Positions 26,052 to 35,210 are shown, counted from the first letter of the stretch. The stretch: 48,403 bases of DNA from Planctomycetota bacterium (GCA_016191165.1 JACPPF010000079.1:1-48403); one strand, 5' to 3'. Program-made: numbers and translations. The notes: generated from the letters alone by a model not told the origin.

Positions 26052-27839
26052 TTACTCCCCGTTCTTCATCTCGCGACCGGCCTGAATGATCGTGGTCAGG
26101 GCCACCTCGGGCACGGTCCAACTCACGACCGGGTAGTTCGCATATTGGCGATCGTTGACCAGACGCAAGAAGGTCACCACATCGGCGTAGGTCGCGCCCA
26201 GGTCGGTCAGGGCGGCCAGCACGTCGTCGAGCCGGGTGGAGCAGGTGACCGGCTGGATCGGATCGCGGCCCAGCGTGATGCGCTTGACCTGAATCTTGTC
26301 GCCTTCCTTGGTGCAGACCACCGTGTAATCGCCGACGATCAAACGGGTGTCTTTCGCCAGCTGGATATTGCGGCCAAACAGGACGACCTGGGGGCGCTTG
26401 CTGGTCGAGTAGAAGACCATCGGGCTGGGCGCCCCGGGGATGCGGTAGAGCCAGAACGCCTCGTTCACGAATTGACCGCCCAGGCGCGGGTCCTCCTCGT
26501 CCAGGAGGGACAGGGCGTGAAAGGCGGCACAGCGCAGCGCTCGATCGTCGCTGACGAGCATGGCGCCGAGCTTTTGGCGGCAGATCGATTCGCCCAGGTT
26601 CGCCAGCGCCAGGGTGCAATGCCGGGCCAGGATCGGGTGTTTTCGCGGCAGCTGGGCCAATTCTTCCACGCCCAGAGTGCTGCCCAGGTAGGCGAGCGAC
26701 TCGGCACTGGCGAAACGAACGAGCGGGTGGTCGCTTTGCAGGCCGGGCTTCAAGAGATCGATGCTATCGCGCCCCATCGCCTCGAGCCGGCGCGCGGACA
26801 GGATGGTATCCTTGGGATCGAGCAGCATGTTTTTCAGGCGCTTGCGGTAGGTCATTAGTTTGGGATCGGACGCGCGGAGCGGCGTGACCGATGCCACGTG
26901 CAGGAAGTGGCCGTGATCGAAGCGATAGGCGAACGGGACGCGGACGTTGATCATGTCCTTGCTGGCTGCCTTGGCCATGTCGGTCTGCGACATGCCGGTC
27001 GGATCGTGCGCGTGATTGAGGTCCTTGGTGACTGCGCCCGTCAACAGGATTCGCTTTTCGCGGACGGTGAAGTCGGCGTGGCGCGCCTTGCTGTGCGGGT
27101 CGTCCTGGTACATGAAGTTGATGCGTTCCGCGACGCCGTTGGCAATCCTCACCGACTTGTCGTCGTTGCGCATGATAAGGGCGTAGGGGCGATGGATTCG
27201 GGACGTGCCGCCGAGCCAAACCTTGCCGCGTTTGAGTTCATGAAGATCGACGCTGCCGCCGAAGCCAACGACGAGCGGCCCCTTGGCATGGGCGAGGACA
27301 TGGCCGCCGACCAGCTGGTTGCTGCTCTCGTGGCGGGCGCTCAGTTCGGACTTGGCCTGATAGACGCGCAGCCAGGTGAGCAAGAGTTGGCCGCCGGCGA
27401 GGCTGATCGCCTTGCTGCCGTCGGGGAGCGAGACATCGGCGTCGAAGCGGTCGCCCTTGCGAGCGCCGGGGGGAATCTCCGCCTTGACGATGACCAGGCA
27501 GTTGTCGGGATTATCCAGGATCTTGCGAACGCTCTGTTCATTGGGCAGGTTGCGCAACTCGCCGCCGCGCGGGCCGCGGTTCTTGAGCAGATATTGTTCC
27601 ATGATGCCGCGGTAGTAACCGGCCGGCGAATGCCCGGTCCCCTGGAGCCCGGTGACCAGGCCGACGCCATGAACCTGGAGCGGCGCGGTGTTGTCGAAGA
27701 CGGCGACATCGGCGACGATGCGCACGTCCAGATCGCGTTTGCGTTCCGCTTCCTCGGCCAACTCCAGGCGTTTCTGGGGATCGACGCAGCCCGTGAAGAA
27801 CAGGCAGGTCAACCCCAGCGCTCCCACCAATCGCAGCAT
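26052..27839 (-). CDS. FlgI-like (P-ring-like) lipoprotein with HEAT-like repeats
   Basis: 595 residues. A lipobox ends the signal peptide (LTCLFFTGC, Cys18). The next 300 residues look like flagellar P-ring protein FlgI: VHGVGLVTGLQGTGHSP, CLVIVKAEIPPGARKGDRFD, and VSLPDGSKAISLAGGQLLLT correspond to FlgI landmarks. From about 340 to 480 there are helical HEAT-like repeats (HPLVRFASAESLAYLGSTLG, HCTLALANLGES). The C-terminus resembles a beta-rich domain. No other flagellar gene is present, so a P-ring role is unlikely; an envelope ring or anchor for another structure is possible. The specific function is unknown. Confidence 0.75.
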   Translation of the reverse strand: MLRLVGALGLTCLFFTGCVDPQKRLELAEEAERKRDLDVRIVADVAVFDNTAPLQVHGVGLVTGLQGTGHSPAGYYRGIMEQYLLKNRGPRGGELRNLPNEQSVRKILDNPDNCLVIVKAEIPPGARKGDRFDADVSLPDGSKAISLAGGQLLLTWLRVYQAKSELSARHESSNQLVGGHVLAHAKGPLVVGFGGSVDLHELKRGKVWLGGTSRIHRPYALIMRNDDKSVRIANGVAERINFMYQDDPHSKARHADFTVREKRILLTGAVTKDLNHAHDPTGMSQTDMAKAASKDMINVRVPFAYRFDHGHFLHVASVTPLRASDPKLMTYRKRLKNMLLDPKDTILSARRLEAMGRDSIDLLKPGLQSDHPLVRFASAESLAYLGSTLGVEELAQLPRKHPILARHCTLALANLGESICRQKLGAMLVSDDRALRCAAFHALSLLDEEDPRLGGQFVNEAFWLYRIPGAPSPMVFYSTSKRPQVVLFGRNIQLAKDTRLIVGDYTVVCTKEGDKIQVKRITLGRDPIQPVTCSTRLDDVLAALTDLGATYADVVTFLRLVNDRQYANYPVVSWTVPEVALTTIIQAGREMKNGE

Positions 27840-27888
27840 GGCTGGCCCTCTCGCTTTCGGAAATCCGAAGTTTCGCTAGAAGGCGAGA

Positions 27889-27916
27889 ACGATAATCGGG
27901 AAAGAAAATCTGTCAA
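27889..27916 (-). promoter_or_regulatory. Candidate promoter of the FlgI-like lipoprotein gene
   Basis: On the minus strand a perfect TTGACA (27916-27911) is followed after 16 bases by TATCGT (27894-27889). This predicts a transcript starting about 45 bases before the ATG at 27839. It lies in the divergent gap with aroDE. Confidence 0.45.
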
Positions 27917-27983
27917 GGGGATTCGTGGGCCGTCCTGGAAGAATGGGCGGACTGGGAACGCGTCCAGGGCCGGGATCACCGCG

Positions 27984-27989
27984 TATAAT
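27984..27989 (+). promoter_or_regulatory. Candidate -10 box upstream of aroDE
   Basis: A perfect TATAAT about 55 bases before the AroDE start. The -35 position (27961-27966) is poor. A small dyad TGCCGC-N5-GCGGCA follows at 28004-28020 in the predicted leader. Confidence 0.4.
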
Positions 27990-28044
27990 GATTGCACGAT
28001 TCCTGCCGCAATCCGCGGCAGCAAAACGACAAAGGACCCCCTTG

Positions 28045-29787
28045 ATGTTTCCCTTTGAAACCCCTGCGATTTGCGCCGTCATTGGTCGGACCCGGCACAA
28101 GATGATGCAGGCGGAGATCGCGGAGGCGGGCAAGCAGGGCGCCAGGCTGATCGAGTTGCGCCTCGACTTCCTGTCCAAACCCCCGGACTTCAAACGCCTG
28201 CTGGATGGCCGACCCTGTCCCCTCATCGCGACCTTCCGTCGCCCCGTCGATGGCGGGCAATGGCGTTCGAGCGAGGACCAGCGGCTGATGCTCATCCGGC
28301 AAGCGATTGTCGCGGGGTTCGACTACGTCGATCTGGAAAGCGACATTATCGACAAAATTCCCCGCTTCGGCAGGGTGAAGCGCATCGTCAGCTATCACAA
28401 CATTCGCGAAGTACCGGCCAATCTCGAAGAACTGCACAGGCAGATGTGTGCCGCGGACGCTGATGTCGTCAAGATCGTCGTGACGGCGCAGTCCGCCGCG
28501 GACAATCTGCGGCTGCTGGCGCTTCTGAAGGATGCGCCCAAGCCGACGGTCGCGTTTTGCATGGGCGACCTCGGCGTCTGCTCGCGCGTGCTGGGGGTCA
28601 GGCTGGGGATGCCCTACACCTATGGTGCATTCAACAAGGAGCGGCAAATCGCGCCGGGCATCCTGTCATTCACCGACCTGCAAAAAACCTTCGGCGTCGA
28701 ACGCATCAACCCGGACACGAAAGTCTTCGGCGTCATCGGCGATCCGATCGGCCATAGTCTGAGCCCGTTGATCCACAACGCGGCATTCAAGAAGCTGGGA
28801 ATCAACGCGGTGTATGTCCCCTTCCGCGTGCCGCGCGGCGAGTTGCCGACATTCCTGACGGGTTTTCAGACCATTCCGGTGCAAGGTTACAGCGTGACGT
28901 TGCCGCACAAGGAAGGCGCGGCCAAGTTTGCCGCTTCCCCGTCAACCTTGTTAGCCGGAGGCGCCAGCGCCGGTCACGCCGATCCATCGCCGTCAACCTT
29001 GTTAGCCGGTAGCGCCAGCGCCGGTCACGCCGATCCATCGCCGTCAACCTTGTTAGCCGGTAGCGCCAGCGCCGGTCACGCCGATCCGTCGCTGGCGCTT
29101 CCGGCCAACGGCGCCGCCAACACGCTGATCGCGACGCCTTCGGGATTCCGCGCATACAACACCGACGCGCAGGCGGCGCTCGATTCTCTCCAGGCCAACC
29201 TGCCGCTCGGGTCCGACAACCAGCAAGTCGCGCTGGCCTCGCGCAAGACGCTGATCCTCGGCGCTGGCGGCGTGGCGCGCGCCATCGCCTTCGCCCTGCA
29301 CCAGGAGGGCGTCTACATCACCATCACCAATCGCACCGACGATCGGGGGCAAAAGCTGGCGGAGGAAGTCGGTTGCAAGTTCGTCACCTGGCCGGCGCGC
29401 CATCAGGTTGAATGCGATCTCGTCATCAATTGCACTTCGGTCGGCATGACCCCCAATCTCGACGAGATGCCGGTGCATCAGAGCTTCCTGATCCCGGAGC
29501 GCATGATCTTCGACACCATCTACACGCCGGAGACCACGATGCTGATCCGCGAGGCGCGCATTCGCGGCGCTCACACCCTCACCGGCGTTGACATGTTCGT
29601 GCGTCAAGCAGGCCTGCAATTCGAGCTGTTCACCGGCCAGGCGCCGCCGCTGGACCTGATGGCCGCGGTTGTTCGCAAGGCGCTCTCGCCGGTCCACGTC
29701 AAGGACGATGGGGAGGTCGAATCGGCCGGCTCGAACCGGGTCCTTCCTGGGTCCGAAGAACCGGGCACAACTTCTGGACAGCCATGA
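28045..29787 (+). CDS. aroDE: Fused 3-dehydroquinate dehydratase / shikimate dehydrogenase (AroD-AroE)
   Basis: 580 residues from the ATG at 28045, preceded by AAAGGA. Residues about 5-225 are a type I dehydroquinase: ELRLDFLSK, the catalytic His in SYHNIREVP, and the Schiff-base Lys in VVKIVVTAQSAADN. From about 230 the shikimate dehydrogenase domain follows: GDPIGHSLSPLIHNAAF, the catalytic Lys in VTLPHKEGAAKFA, the NADP fold ILGAGGVARAIAFAL with NRTDDR, and a closing GVDMFVRQAGLQFELFTGQ. Between LPHKE and GAANTL there is a 50-residue-plus insertion of repeated 17-residue units (STLLAGSASAGHADPSP) where relatives have about 15 residues. It covers part of the substrate-binding half and is a clear in-frame insertion. 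It is coupled to shikimate kinase by an ATGA overlap. Confidence 0.93.
   Translation: MFPFETPAICAVIGRTRHKMMQAEIAEAGKQGARLIELRLDFLSKPPDFKRLLDGRPCPLIATFRRPVDGGQWRSSEDQRLMLIRQAIVAGFDYVDLESDIIDKIPRFGRVKRIVSYHNIREVPANLEELHRQMCAADADVVKIVVTAQSAADNLRLLALLKDAPKPTVAFCMGDLGVCSRVLGVRLGMPYTYGAFNKERQIAPGILSFTDLQKTFGVERINPDTKVFGVIGDPIGHSLSPLIHNAAFKKLGINAVYVPFRVPRGELPTFLTGFQTIPVQGYSVTLPHKEGAAKFAASPSTLLAGGASAGHADPSPSTLLAGSASAGHADPSPSTLLAGSASAGHADPSLALPANGAANTLIATPSGFRAYNTDAQAALDSLQANLPLGSDNQQVALASRKTLILGAGGVARAIAFALHQEGVYITITNRTDDRGQKLAEEVGCKFVTWPARHQVECDLVINCTSVGMTPNLDEMPVHQSFLIPERMIFDTIYTPETTMLIREARIRGAHTLTGVDMFVRQAGLQFELFTGQAPPLDLMAAVVRKALSPVHVKDDGEVESAGSNRVLPGSEEPGTTSGQP
28939..29109. repeat. In-frame 51-base tandem repeat ending in an inverted arm, inside aroDE
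   Basis: Three nearly identical 51-base units start at 28939, 28990 and 29041; the first differs from the others at only about two or three bases. Each contains a GTTAGCCGG-x-GCGCCAGCG arm. The block ends at 29086-29109 with the reverse complement of that arm (CGCTGGCGC-TTCCGGCCAAC), so the whole is an inverted doublet whose left arm was triplicated. A length of 51 keeps the reading frame. Confidence 0.9.
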
Positions 29788-30311
29788 AACGCCGTTTGAT
29801 CTTCCTGATCGGCTACCGCGGCGCCGGCAAGACGACGGTCGCACGTCTCCTTGCCGAAAAGCTGGGGTGGAGATGGCTCGACGCCGACGCCGTGCTGGAG
29901 GAGCGCGCGGGCAAGTCGATCCGCCAGATATTCACCGACGACGGCGAGCCCGCTTTTCGTGATCTCGAATCCGCTGTGCTGCGCGACCTTGGCACATTAG
30001 AGGAGCACGTCATCGCCACCGGCGGCGGGGTGGTGTTGCGTGAGGAGAATCGCGCAATCCTCAAAAAGGGCATTGTCGTCTGGTTGCGGGCGCCGGCGGA
30101 CGTGCTCTGGCAGCGAATGCAAAGCGATTTGACCACCACCGAACGCCGCCCGGACTTGACACAAGGCGGTCTGGCCGAGATTGAGGAAATGCTGCGCGTG
30201 CGCGAGCCGCTTTATGAGGCGTGTCGGGATGTTGTGGTGGAAGTCGAAAATCAAACCCCGGCCGACATCGCGGCAATGGTTCCTGTCATGGCGGGCGAAG
30301 CCCCGGGGTGA
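29784..30311 (+). CDS. aroK: Shikimate kinase
   Basis: 175 residues, normal for the family that phosphorylates shikimate at the 3-hydroxyl using ATP. It has the Walker A loop GYRGAGKTTVARLL, the shikimate-binding DADAVLEERAGKSIRQIF with FRDLE, the GGGVVLREENRAIL loop, and the lid residues R-x-x-RPDLTQ. The ATG overlaps the AroDE stop (ATGA), so three consecutive shikimate-pathway activities are made from one message. Confidence 0.95.
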   Translation: MKRRLIFLIGYRGAGKTTVARLLAEKLGWRWLDADAVLEERAGKSIRQIFTDDGEPAFRDLESAVLRDLGTLEEHVIATGGGVVLREENRAILKKGIVVWLRAPADVLWQRMQSDLTTTERRPDLTQGGLAEIEEMLRVREPLYEACRDVVVEVENQTPADIAAMVPVMAGEAPG

Positions 30312-30323
30312 GTGGTGCGCCAT

Positions 30324-30345
30324 CCCGCAGCCTTTCGGCTGCGGG
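30324..30345. terminator. Hairpin between convergent aroK and EF-G-like genes
   Basis: CCCGCAGCC-TTTC-GGCTGCGGG is a perfect 9-base stem with a tetraloop in the 42-base convergent gap. There is no U-tract. The same hairpin family recurs between hoxY and hoxH (44625-44702), so it may be a repeat used as a terminator rather than a dedicated one. Confidence 0.5.
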
Positions 30346-30353
30346 CGTTGGGG

Positions 30354-32489
30354 TTATTCCTCCTCTTCGTCCGTCATCTTCGCCTTGCTGACGATCTGTT
30401 GCTGTACGTTGCCGGGGACGATGTCGTAGTGGCTGAACTCCATCGTGTAGCTGCCCGTGCCCTGGGTGATGCTGCCGAGCTGGGCGGCGTAGCGCGTCAT
30501 TTCGGCCAGCGGCGCGATCGCCTTGATGACGGTCAGGTCGCCCGGCAAGCTGTCCTGATCCTCGACGCGGGCCCGCTTCGTGTTGATGTCGCTCAGGATC
30601 GCCCCGGTGTATTTCGATGGGATCGTCACTTCCATATGCACGATCGGCTCAAGCAGCACCGGGCGGGCTTCGCGGAACGCTTTCTTGAAGCACATGCGTG
30701 CCGCGGTCTTGAACGCCGCTTCCGAGCTATCGACGTCATGGGCCTTGCCGAAGTGAACCTCGACAGCGACGTCCTGAATGCGATAGCCAGCGAGCGCTCC
30801 CTGCTCCAGGACTTCCTTGCAGCCCTTTTCGATCGCCGGGATGAATTGATTCGGGATCGAACCGCCGACGATGTGGTCGACAAACACGAAGTTGTGGTTC
30901 GGCTCGTAATGGGCGGCTCGGAGTTTTTCGAATTTCGACTTGTTCGCGAACTTCTCCAGCATGTCCGCTTCCGACTTGATGTCGAGGTCCTTGAGCGGAT
31001 AGACGCGCAGGTGAACCTTGCCGTATTGGCCGCGCCCACCGCTTTGTTTCTTGTGCTGATACTCCGCATCGGCCGTGGAGGTTAGCGTCTCGCGGTACGG
31101 TATCTTCGGCTCGTGAGTGATGATTTCGAGATCGTAGCGCGCCTTGAGCCGGCGTTGCACCAGGTCGAGGTGCAGCTGGCTCATGCCGGTGATGACGAGT
31201 TCTTTGGTCTGAGCATCGCGGGTCATCTTGAACGTGGGGTCCTCATCGGCGATCTTGTGCAAACTGCCGGAGATCTTGGTTTCGTCGCCGCGCGCCTTCG
31301 GCTCGACGGCCAGGCCGAACATCGGCGTCGGATAGACCGGCGCCGGCAGTTTTGGCGCGTGCGTATTCAGGGCGACGGTGTCGCCGATGTGCAGGTCTTC
31401 CACCTTGGCCACCGCGACGATGTCTCCAGGAACGGCCTCGGTGATGGGCTTGTTGGCCTTGCCCTGGATCAGCAGCAGGCCGCTGGAGCGCCCGCCGCGA
31501 CCGGTCCGCAGACTCAGGATCGGTTGCTCCGGCGTGAGCTTGCCGGAGAGCACGCGGAAATAACTCAGGGAGCCAACGAACTTGTCGGAGATCGTCTTGA
31601 ATACGAAGCCGACGAATTCGCCGGACTCGCTGGGTTCGATGTCGATCTGCTCGGCGCCCCTGGTCCCCTTGCGGCGGGTCGCAGTCAAGGGGGACGGCGT
31701 ATCCTTGAGGATGGCTTCGAGCAATTCGGAGATGCCGAGGTCCTTGTCCTTCTTGGCGGCGGTACACAGGATCGGGATCACCGTTCCTGCCGCCAGGGCT
31801 TTCGGCAGCGTGGCGGTGAGCTCATCAACGGATAGGTCGCCCTCCAGGAGGTACTTTTCCATGAGGGCTTCATCGACCTCGACAATGCTGTCCAGAAGCT
31901 GCGAGCGGGCGGCAGCGAGATCGACGGCGCACCCGGTCGGCGGCGACGCGGGCGGCGTGAGCACGCTGACGACGCCGCTGAAGTTCGGCCCGACGTTGAC
32001 TGGCGCGTTGAACAACACGCAGGCATTTCCAAAGGTCTCGCGGATGTTCTTGAGAAGATCGTCGAAGTGGATGTTGTCGGAGTCGAGCTTGTTGATGACG
32101 ATCATCCGCGCCAGCCCGCGCTTGCCTGCCTCGTTGAACATGCGGCGGGTGTTGACCTGAATGCCGGCCGTCGCGGACACAACGATGACGGCGGTATCGA
32201 CGGCGTTGAGAGCGCCGAGCGCCTGGCCGACGAAATCGGGCTTGCCCGGCGTGTCGATCAGGTGAACCATCTTGCCGTCGTGTTCAAAGTGCAGCACGCT
32301 GGAATCGATGGAGTACTTGTGCTTCTTTTCCTCCTCATCAAAATCGGAAACGCTCGACCCGTCCTCGACGTTGCCGCGGCGATCGACCGCCTTGGCCTTG
32401 AAAAGCAGCGCGTCGGCCAGGGAGGTCTTACCGGTGACTTCGTGTCCAACGAGTGCGACCGTACGGATGTCTTCAACGCGATGTGCCAT
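30354..32489 (-). CDS. EF-G-like translational GTPase paralogue (FusA2-type)
   Basis: 711 residues from the ATG at 32489 with GGAG upstream. It has the EF-G domain order: G1 GHEVTGKTSLADAL, a G2 region DEEEKKHKYSIDSSV, G3 LIDTPGKPDFVG, G4 VINKLDSDN, then domains II-V with the domain IV strand QSGGRGQYGKVHLRVYPL. In canonical EF-G the G3 motif is DTPGH, where His activates water; here Lys replaces it. Paralogues with a non-His residue at this site are known (the FusA2 group) and are usually not the housekeeping factor, so a specialised or slow-GTPase role is likely. It lies apart from ribosomal protein genes. Confidence 0.87.
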   Translation of the reverse strand: MAHRVEDIRTVALVGHEVTGKTSLADALLFKAKAVDRRGNVEDGSSVSDFDEEEKKHKYSIDSSVLHFEHDGKMVHLIDTPGKPDFVGQALGALNAVDTAVIVVSATAGIQVNTRRMFNEAGKRGLARMIVINKLDSDNIHFDDLLKNIRETFGNACVLFNAPVNVGPNFSGVVSVLTPPASPPTGCAVDLAAARSQLLDSIVEVDEALMEKYLLEGDLSVDELTATLPKALAAGTVIPILCTAAKKDKDLGISELLEAILKDTPSPLTATRRKGTRGAEQIDIEPSESGEFVGFVFKTISDKFVGSLSYFRVLSGKLTPEQPILSLRTGRGGRSSGLLLIQGKANKPITEAVPGDIVAVAKVEDLHIGDTVALNTHAPKLPAPVYPTPMFGLAVEPKARGDETKISGSLHKIADEDPTFKMTRDAQTKELVITGMSQLHLDLVQRRLKARYDLEIITHEPKIPYRETLTSTADAEYQHKKQSGGRGQYGKVHLRVYPLKDLDIKSEADMLEKFANKSKFEKLRAAHYEPNHNFVFVDHIVGGSIPNQFIPAIEKGCKEVLEQGALAGYRIQDVAVEVHFGKAHDVDSSEAAFKTAARMCFKKAFREARPVLLEPIVHMEVTIPSKYTGAILSDINTKRARVEDQDSLPGDLTVIKAIAPLAEMTRYAAQLGSITQGTGSYTMEFSHYDIVPGNVQQQIVSKAKMTDEEEE

Positions 32490-32599
32490 AAATGCTCCGG
32501 AGAGTTTTTCAATAATTGGCCGGCGGGATAGCCCGCCGCGCCCCACGGCGAGCGATCTCGCCAAGGAAAAAAATACCCGATTGCGACACCGTTTTCATT

Positions 32600-33319
32600 T
32601 TATTTCTCGGAAATCAGCGCGAAAACTTCGCCCAGATTTAATCGTCCCTCATAAAGGGCCCGCCCGATGATGCAGCCTGCCAGGCCTTTTTCGTGAAGTT
32701 GGCGGACATCGTCAAGCGTCGTGACGCCACCCGAGGCAATGACGGGCAGCGGGACCGCGTCCTTCATCTGGCTCATGGCTGCGACGTTGGCGCCCTGCAT
32801 CATGCCGTCGCGGCTGATGTCGGTATAGATGATGGCCGACAGCGGCGGCCTGGCACACTGGCGGGCCAGATCGAATGCATCGATTTCGGAAACATCGAGC
32901 CAGCCTTGCGTGGCGACCTTGCCGTCTCTGGCGTCGATGCCCAGGGCGATCCGGCCCGGAAACCGCTCGGCCATCTTCGCCAGCCAGTCGGGGGATTGCA
33001 ATGCCCTGGTTCCGACAATGACGCGCGACACGCCCCAGGCAAGCACCTGCTTGATGTCGTCCTCGGTGCGCAAACCACCACCCAGCTGGCACGGGATGCC
33101 GGTCGCCTTGACGATGGCGCGAATACTGCGGCCATTGACGGGTCGGCCTTCGCGGGCGCCGTCCAGGTCGACGAGATGGAGGTAGGTCGCGCCGTCGTTG
33201 ACCCAGCGCAACGCCATCTCTGGGGGATCGGCGCCGAAGATGGTCTCCTGGGCGTAGTCGCCTTGCTTGAGGCGCACGCACTTGCCGTCGCGCAGATCGA
33301 TCGCGGGGTAGATTTGCAT
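32600..33319 (-). CDS. hisA: Phosphoribosylformimino-5-aminoimidazole carboxamide ribotide isomerase
   Basis: 239 residues from the ATG at 33319. A TIM barrel for the fourth histidine step (ProFAR to PRFAR). The catalytic Asp lies in YPAIDLRDGKCVRLKQGDY and the second in IIYTDISRDGMMQG. Phosphate-binding loops are QLGGGLRT and VIASGGVTTLDDV. It follows hisH across a near-palindromic repeat; hisF is not in the window. Confidence 0.95.
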   Translation of the reverse strand: MQIYPAIDLRDGKCVRLKQGDYAQETIFGADPPEMALRWVNDGATYLHLVDLDGAREGRPVNGRSIRAIVKATGIPCQLGGGLRTEDDIKQVLAWGVSRVIVGTRALQSPDWLAKMAERFPGRIALGIDARDGKVATQGWLDVSEIDAFDLARQCARPPLSAIIYTDISRDGMMQGANVAAMSQMKDAVPLPVIASGGVTTLDDVRQLHEKGLAGCIIGRALYEGRLNLGEVFALISEK

Positions 33320-33331
33320 GGCGGCTCCACA

Positions 33332-33389
33332 AGCCGCTTGCGGCTTAGCGTTCGCATGGCGCCGTGCGAACGCTAAGCCGCGAGCGGCT
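33332..33389. repeat. Inverted-repeat doublet between hisH and hisA
   Basis: Arms 33332-33359 and 33362-33389 pair with two mismatches over 28 bases (core GCGGCTTAGCGTTCGCA). The sequence differs from the GTTTAGCCGCTCGCC family, but the layout is the same. It ends one base before the hisH stop codon. Confidence 0.85.
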
Positions 33390-33390
33390 A

Positions 33391-34002
33391 TCACCATTGC
33401 GCGAAGTTTTTCAGCATCGCCAGCCCCACCTGCTGGCTTTTCTCCGGATGAAACTGTGTCGCCACGATGTTGTCGCGCCAGATCGCCGAGGTGAACGGCG
33501 TCGGGTAGTCCGTCTGGGTCGCGATGAGGGTGGCGTCGGCGGGCTTCACGTAGTAGGAATGCACGAAGTACACCGCGGGTTCGGGCGGCAGGTCGCGGAA
33601 GATCGGCGCCGGCTTGCGAATGGCCAGCTGATTCCAGCCCATGTGCGGGACTTTCAAGCCGGGAACCGCATCGAAGCGCACGACCTCCCCGGGGAAGATA
33701 TCCAGCCCCGAATAAACGCCGTCCTCGTGGCTCTTCGTGAACAAAAGCTGAAGCCCCAGGCAGATGCCGAGGAAGGGCTTGCCTTTGTTAATATGGTCCT
33801 TGATCGGCTCGACGAAACCGGCGTCACGCAAATGGGCGATGGCATCGCGAAAAGCGCCGACGCCGGGAAGCACCAGCTTGTCCGCCTCCGCGATTCGGTT
33901 CGGATCGCCGGTAATGACCGCGGCGGCGCCAACCTTCTCGAACGCCTTTTCCACGCTGCGCAGGTTGGCGAGACCGTAATCGAGGATGACGATCGGTTTC
34001 AC
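33391..34002 (-). CDS. hisH: Imidazole glycerol phosphate synthase glutaminase subunit
   Basis: 203 residues from a GTG at 34002 that overlaps the prepilin peptidase stop (GTGA). A class I glutamine amidotransferase: the catalytic Cys in [15 protein letters not shown] and the His-Glu pair in [11 protein letters not shown], with [11 protein letters not shown] at the N-terminus. It supplies ammonia to HisF, which must be encoded elsewhere. Joining a histidine gene to a prepilin peptidase by overlap is unusual and probably reflects compact packing. Confidence 0.95.
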   Translation of the reverse strand: MKPIVILDYGLANLRSVEKAFEKVGAAAVITGDPNRIAEADKLVLPGVGAFRDAIAHLRDAGFVEPIKDHINKGKPFLGICLGLQLLFTKSHEDGVYSGLDIFPGEVVRFDAVPGLKVPHMGWNQLAIRKPAPIFRDLPPEPAVYFVHSYYVKPADATLIATQTDYPTPFTSAIWRDNIVATQFHPEKSQQVGLAMLKNFAQW

Positions 34003-35048
34003 GTTTGCTGTTCCTCTTTGCCTCGAATGAGCCGAAGCAAGAAACTCATGACGAACAGGGCACAGCCGCCCAACAGGGCGATGGCGATCAGGGCGGTGGC
34101 GTCGAAAAAGAAGACGCGCACGACATCGGGAACCCAGCGCCAGCCCAGGCAGGTCGCCATCACGCTCAGCGCCAGCGCGGGCCCGAACGGCAGCGAGTTG
34201 TCGTTCCGCGCCGCCAACAGAATGATACCAAACAAAAGGGCGGGGAACACGCTCAGGAAAAACGCGACCACGACGGCCTGCCAACCGAGGAAGGCGCCGG
34301 CCATCATCATCAGGTCGGCGTCTCCCAGGCCGAGCGCCTCTTTGCCCAGGCCCTTGCTGAAGATGAAGCCGATCGCGCGGAGTAGAAACGTGCCCGCCAT
34401 GGCGCCGCACATGCCGGTCGCAAGTCCCGTCTGCCAGTTGCTCCCGGGTTCAAACCAATCAGGCAGCGGGAACCAGAACGGCCAGTTGTAGATGCCATGA
34501 TGCGTCAGCGGCGCCGGCGGCGGCGTCAACGCGTGCGGCCAGGGCCACGGCAGGAACATGCTTCCGATCAACCCGACCAGCGTGCCGGTCAAGGTCAGTT
34601 GCAGCGGAATCTCCCGGCTCTTCAAATCGCAGATCGACGCGGCGATGAGGAACGACAACAGCAAAGCATGCCAGGCGAAGCCGAGGTACGACGCCCACGG
34701 GTAATGGCCCAGGCGGGGCGAAAAGGTCAGATGCCCCGGCCAGCGGTGGACGTTCTCGACCATCTCCAGCCAAAACAGCGCGACGAAGCCAAGGGCCGTG
34801 CCAAGTTCGACAAGGAAATAGGCAATCGAAAAGTGCTGCCCGCACGTTCGGCATCGGCCGCGCAGGAGGACGTAGCTTAACAACGGCAGGTTGTCATGCC
34901 AGCGAATGGGCTGAAGGCACGCGCCACAGCGTGAATTGGGCCAGAGCAGACTTTTCTCGAGCGGAAGTCGGGCAATGGCGACGTTCAGAAAGCTGCCGAC
35001 CGAGGCGCCGACGACGAACACGAAGATCAGCAGGAAAGCCAGCGCCAT
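33999..35048 (-). CDS. Prepilin peptidase (A24 family) with N-terminal methylase domain
   Basis: 349 residues from the ATG at 35048. It opens with a membrane helix ([21 protein letters not shown]). The zinc-type four-cysteine region is [10 protein letters not shown] followed by CRTCGQHF, as in PilD/GspO. The aspartyl protease core has DLKSREIP and [14 protein letters not shown] (GxGD). Several further membrane helices follow. It cleaves and N-methylates type IV prepilins or type II secretion pseudopilins. No pilin genes are near; only the stop-start overlap with hisH links it to its neighbour. Confidence 0.92.
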   Translation of the reverse strand: MALAFLLIFVFVVGASVGSFLNVAIARLPLEKSLLWPNSRCGACLQPIRWHDNLPLLSYVLLRGRCRTCGQHFSIAYFLVELGTALGFVALFWLEMVENVHRWPGHLTFSPRLGHYPWASYLGFAWHALLLSFLIAASICDLKSREIPLQLTLTGTLVGLIGSMFLPWPWPHALTPPPAPLTHHGIYNWPFWFPLPDWFEPGSNWQTGLATGMCGAMAGTFLLRAIGFIFSKGLGKEALGLGDADLMMMAGAFLGWQAVVVAFFLSVFPALLFGIILLAARNDNSLPFGPALALSVMATCLGWRWVPDVVRVFFFDATALIAIALLGGCALFVMSFLLRLIRGKEEQQT

Positions 35049-35099
35049 GCAAAAAATCCCGTAGCCGTCCGTCTCCACGCGGCGGGAAGTGACCGATTC

Positions 35100-35129
35100 G
35101 TTTAGCCGCGACCCGAAGGGGAGCGCGGG
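35100..35129. repeat. Second copy of the GTTTAGCCGCGACCCGAAGG repeat
   Basis: Matches the unit at 2874-2902 across about 28 bases, again upstream of a minus-strand gene (the prepilin peptidase). Confidence 0.7.
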
Positions 35130-35178
35130 TGTGACCACCGAGCCCCGCTGGCAGTATATGGAGCGTGCGGCATGGGCG

Positions 35179-35210
35179 TAAAAAAACCGCTCGCGACGTT
35201 GCGCGAGCGG
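35179..35210 (-). terminator. Rho-independent terminator of the Asn/Gln-rich protein gene
   Basis: On the minus strand a perfect 9-base stem (CCGCTCGCG, loop of six, CGCGAGCGG) is followed by a run of about eight T, 30 bases past the stop at 35241. This is the most standard terminator in the window. Confidence 0.8.
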
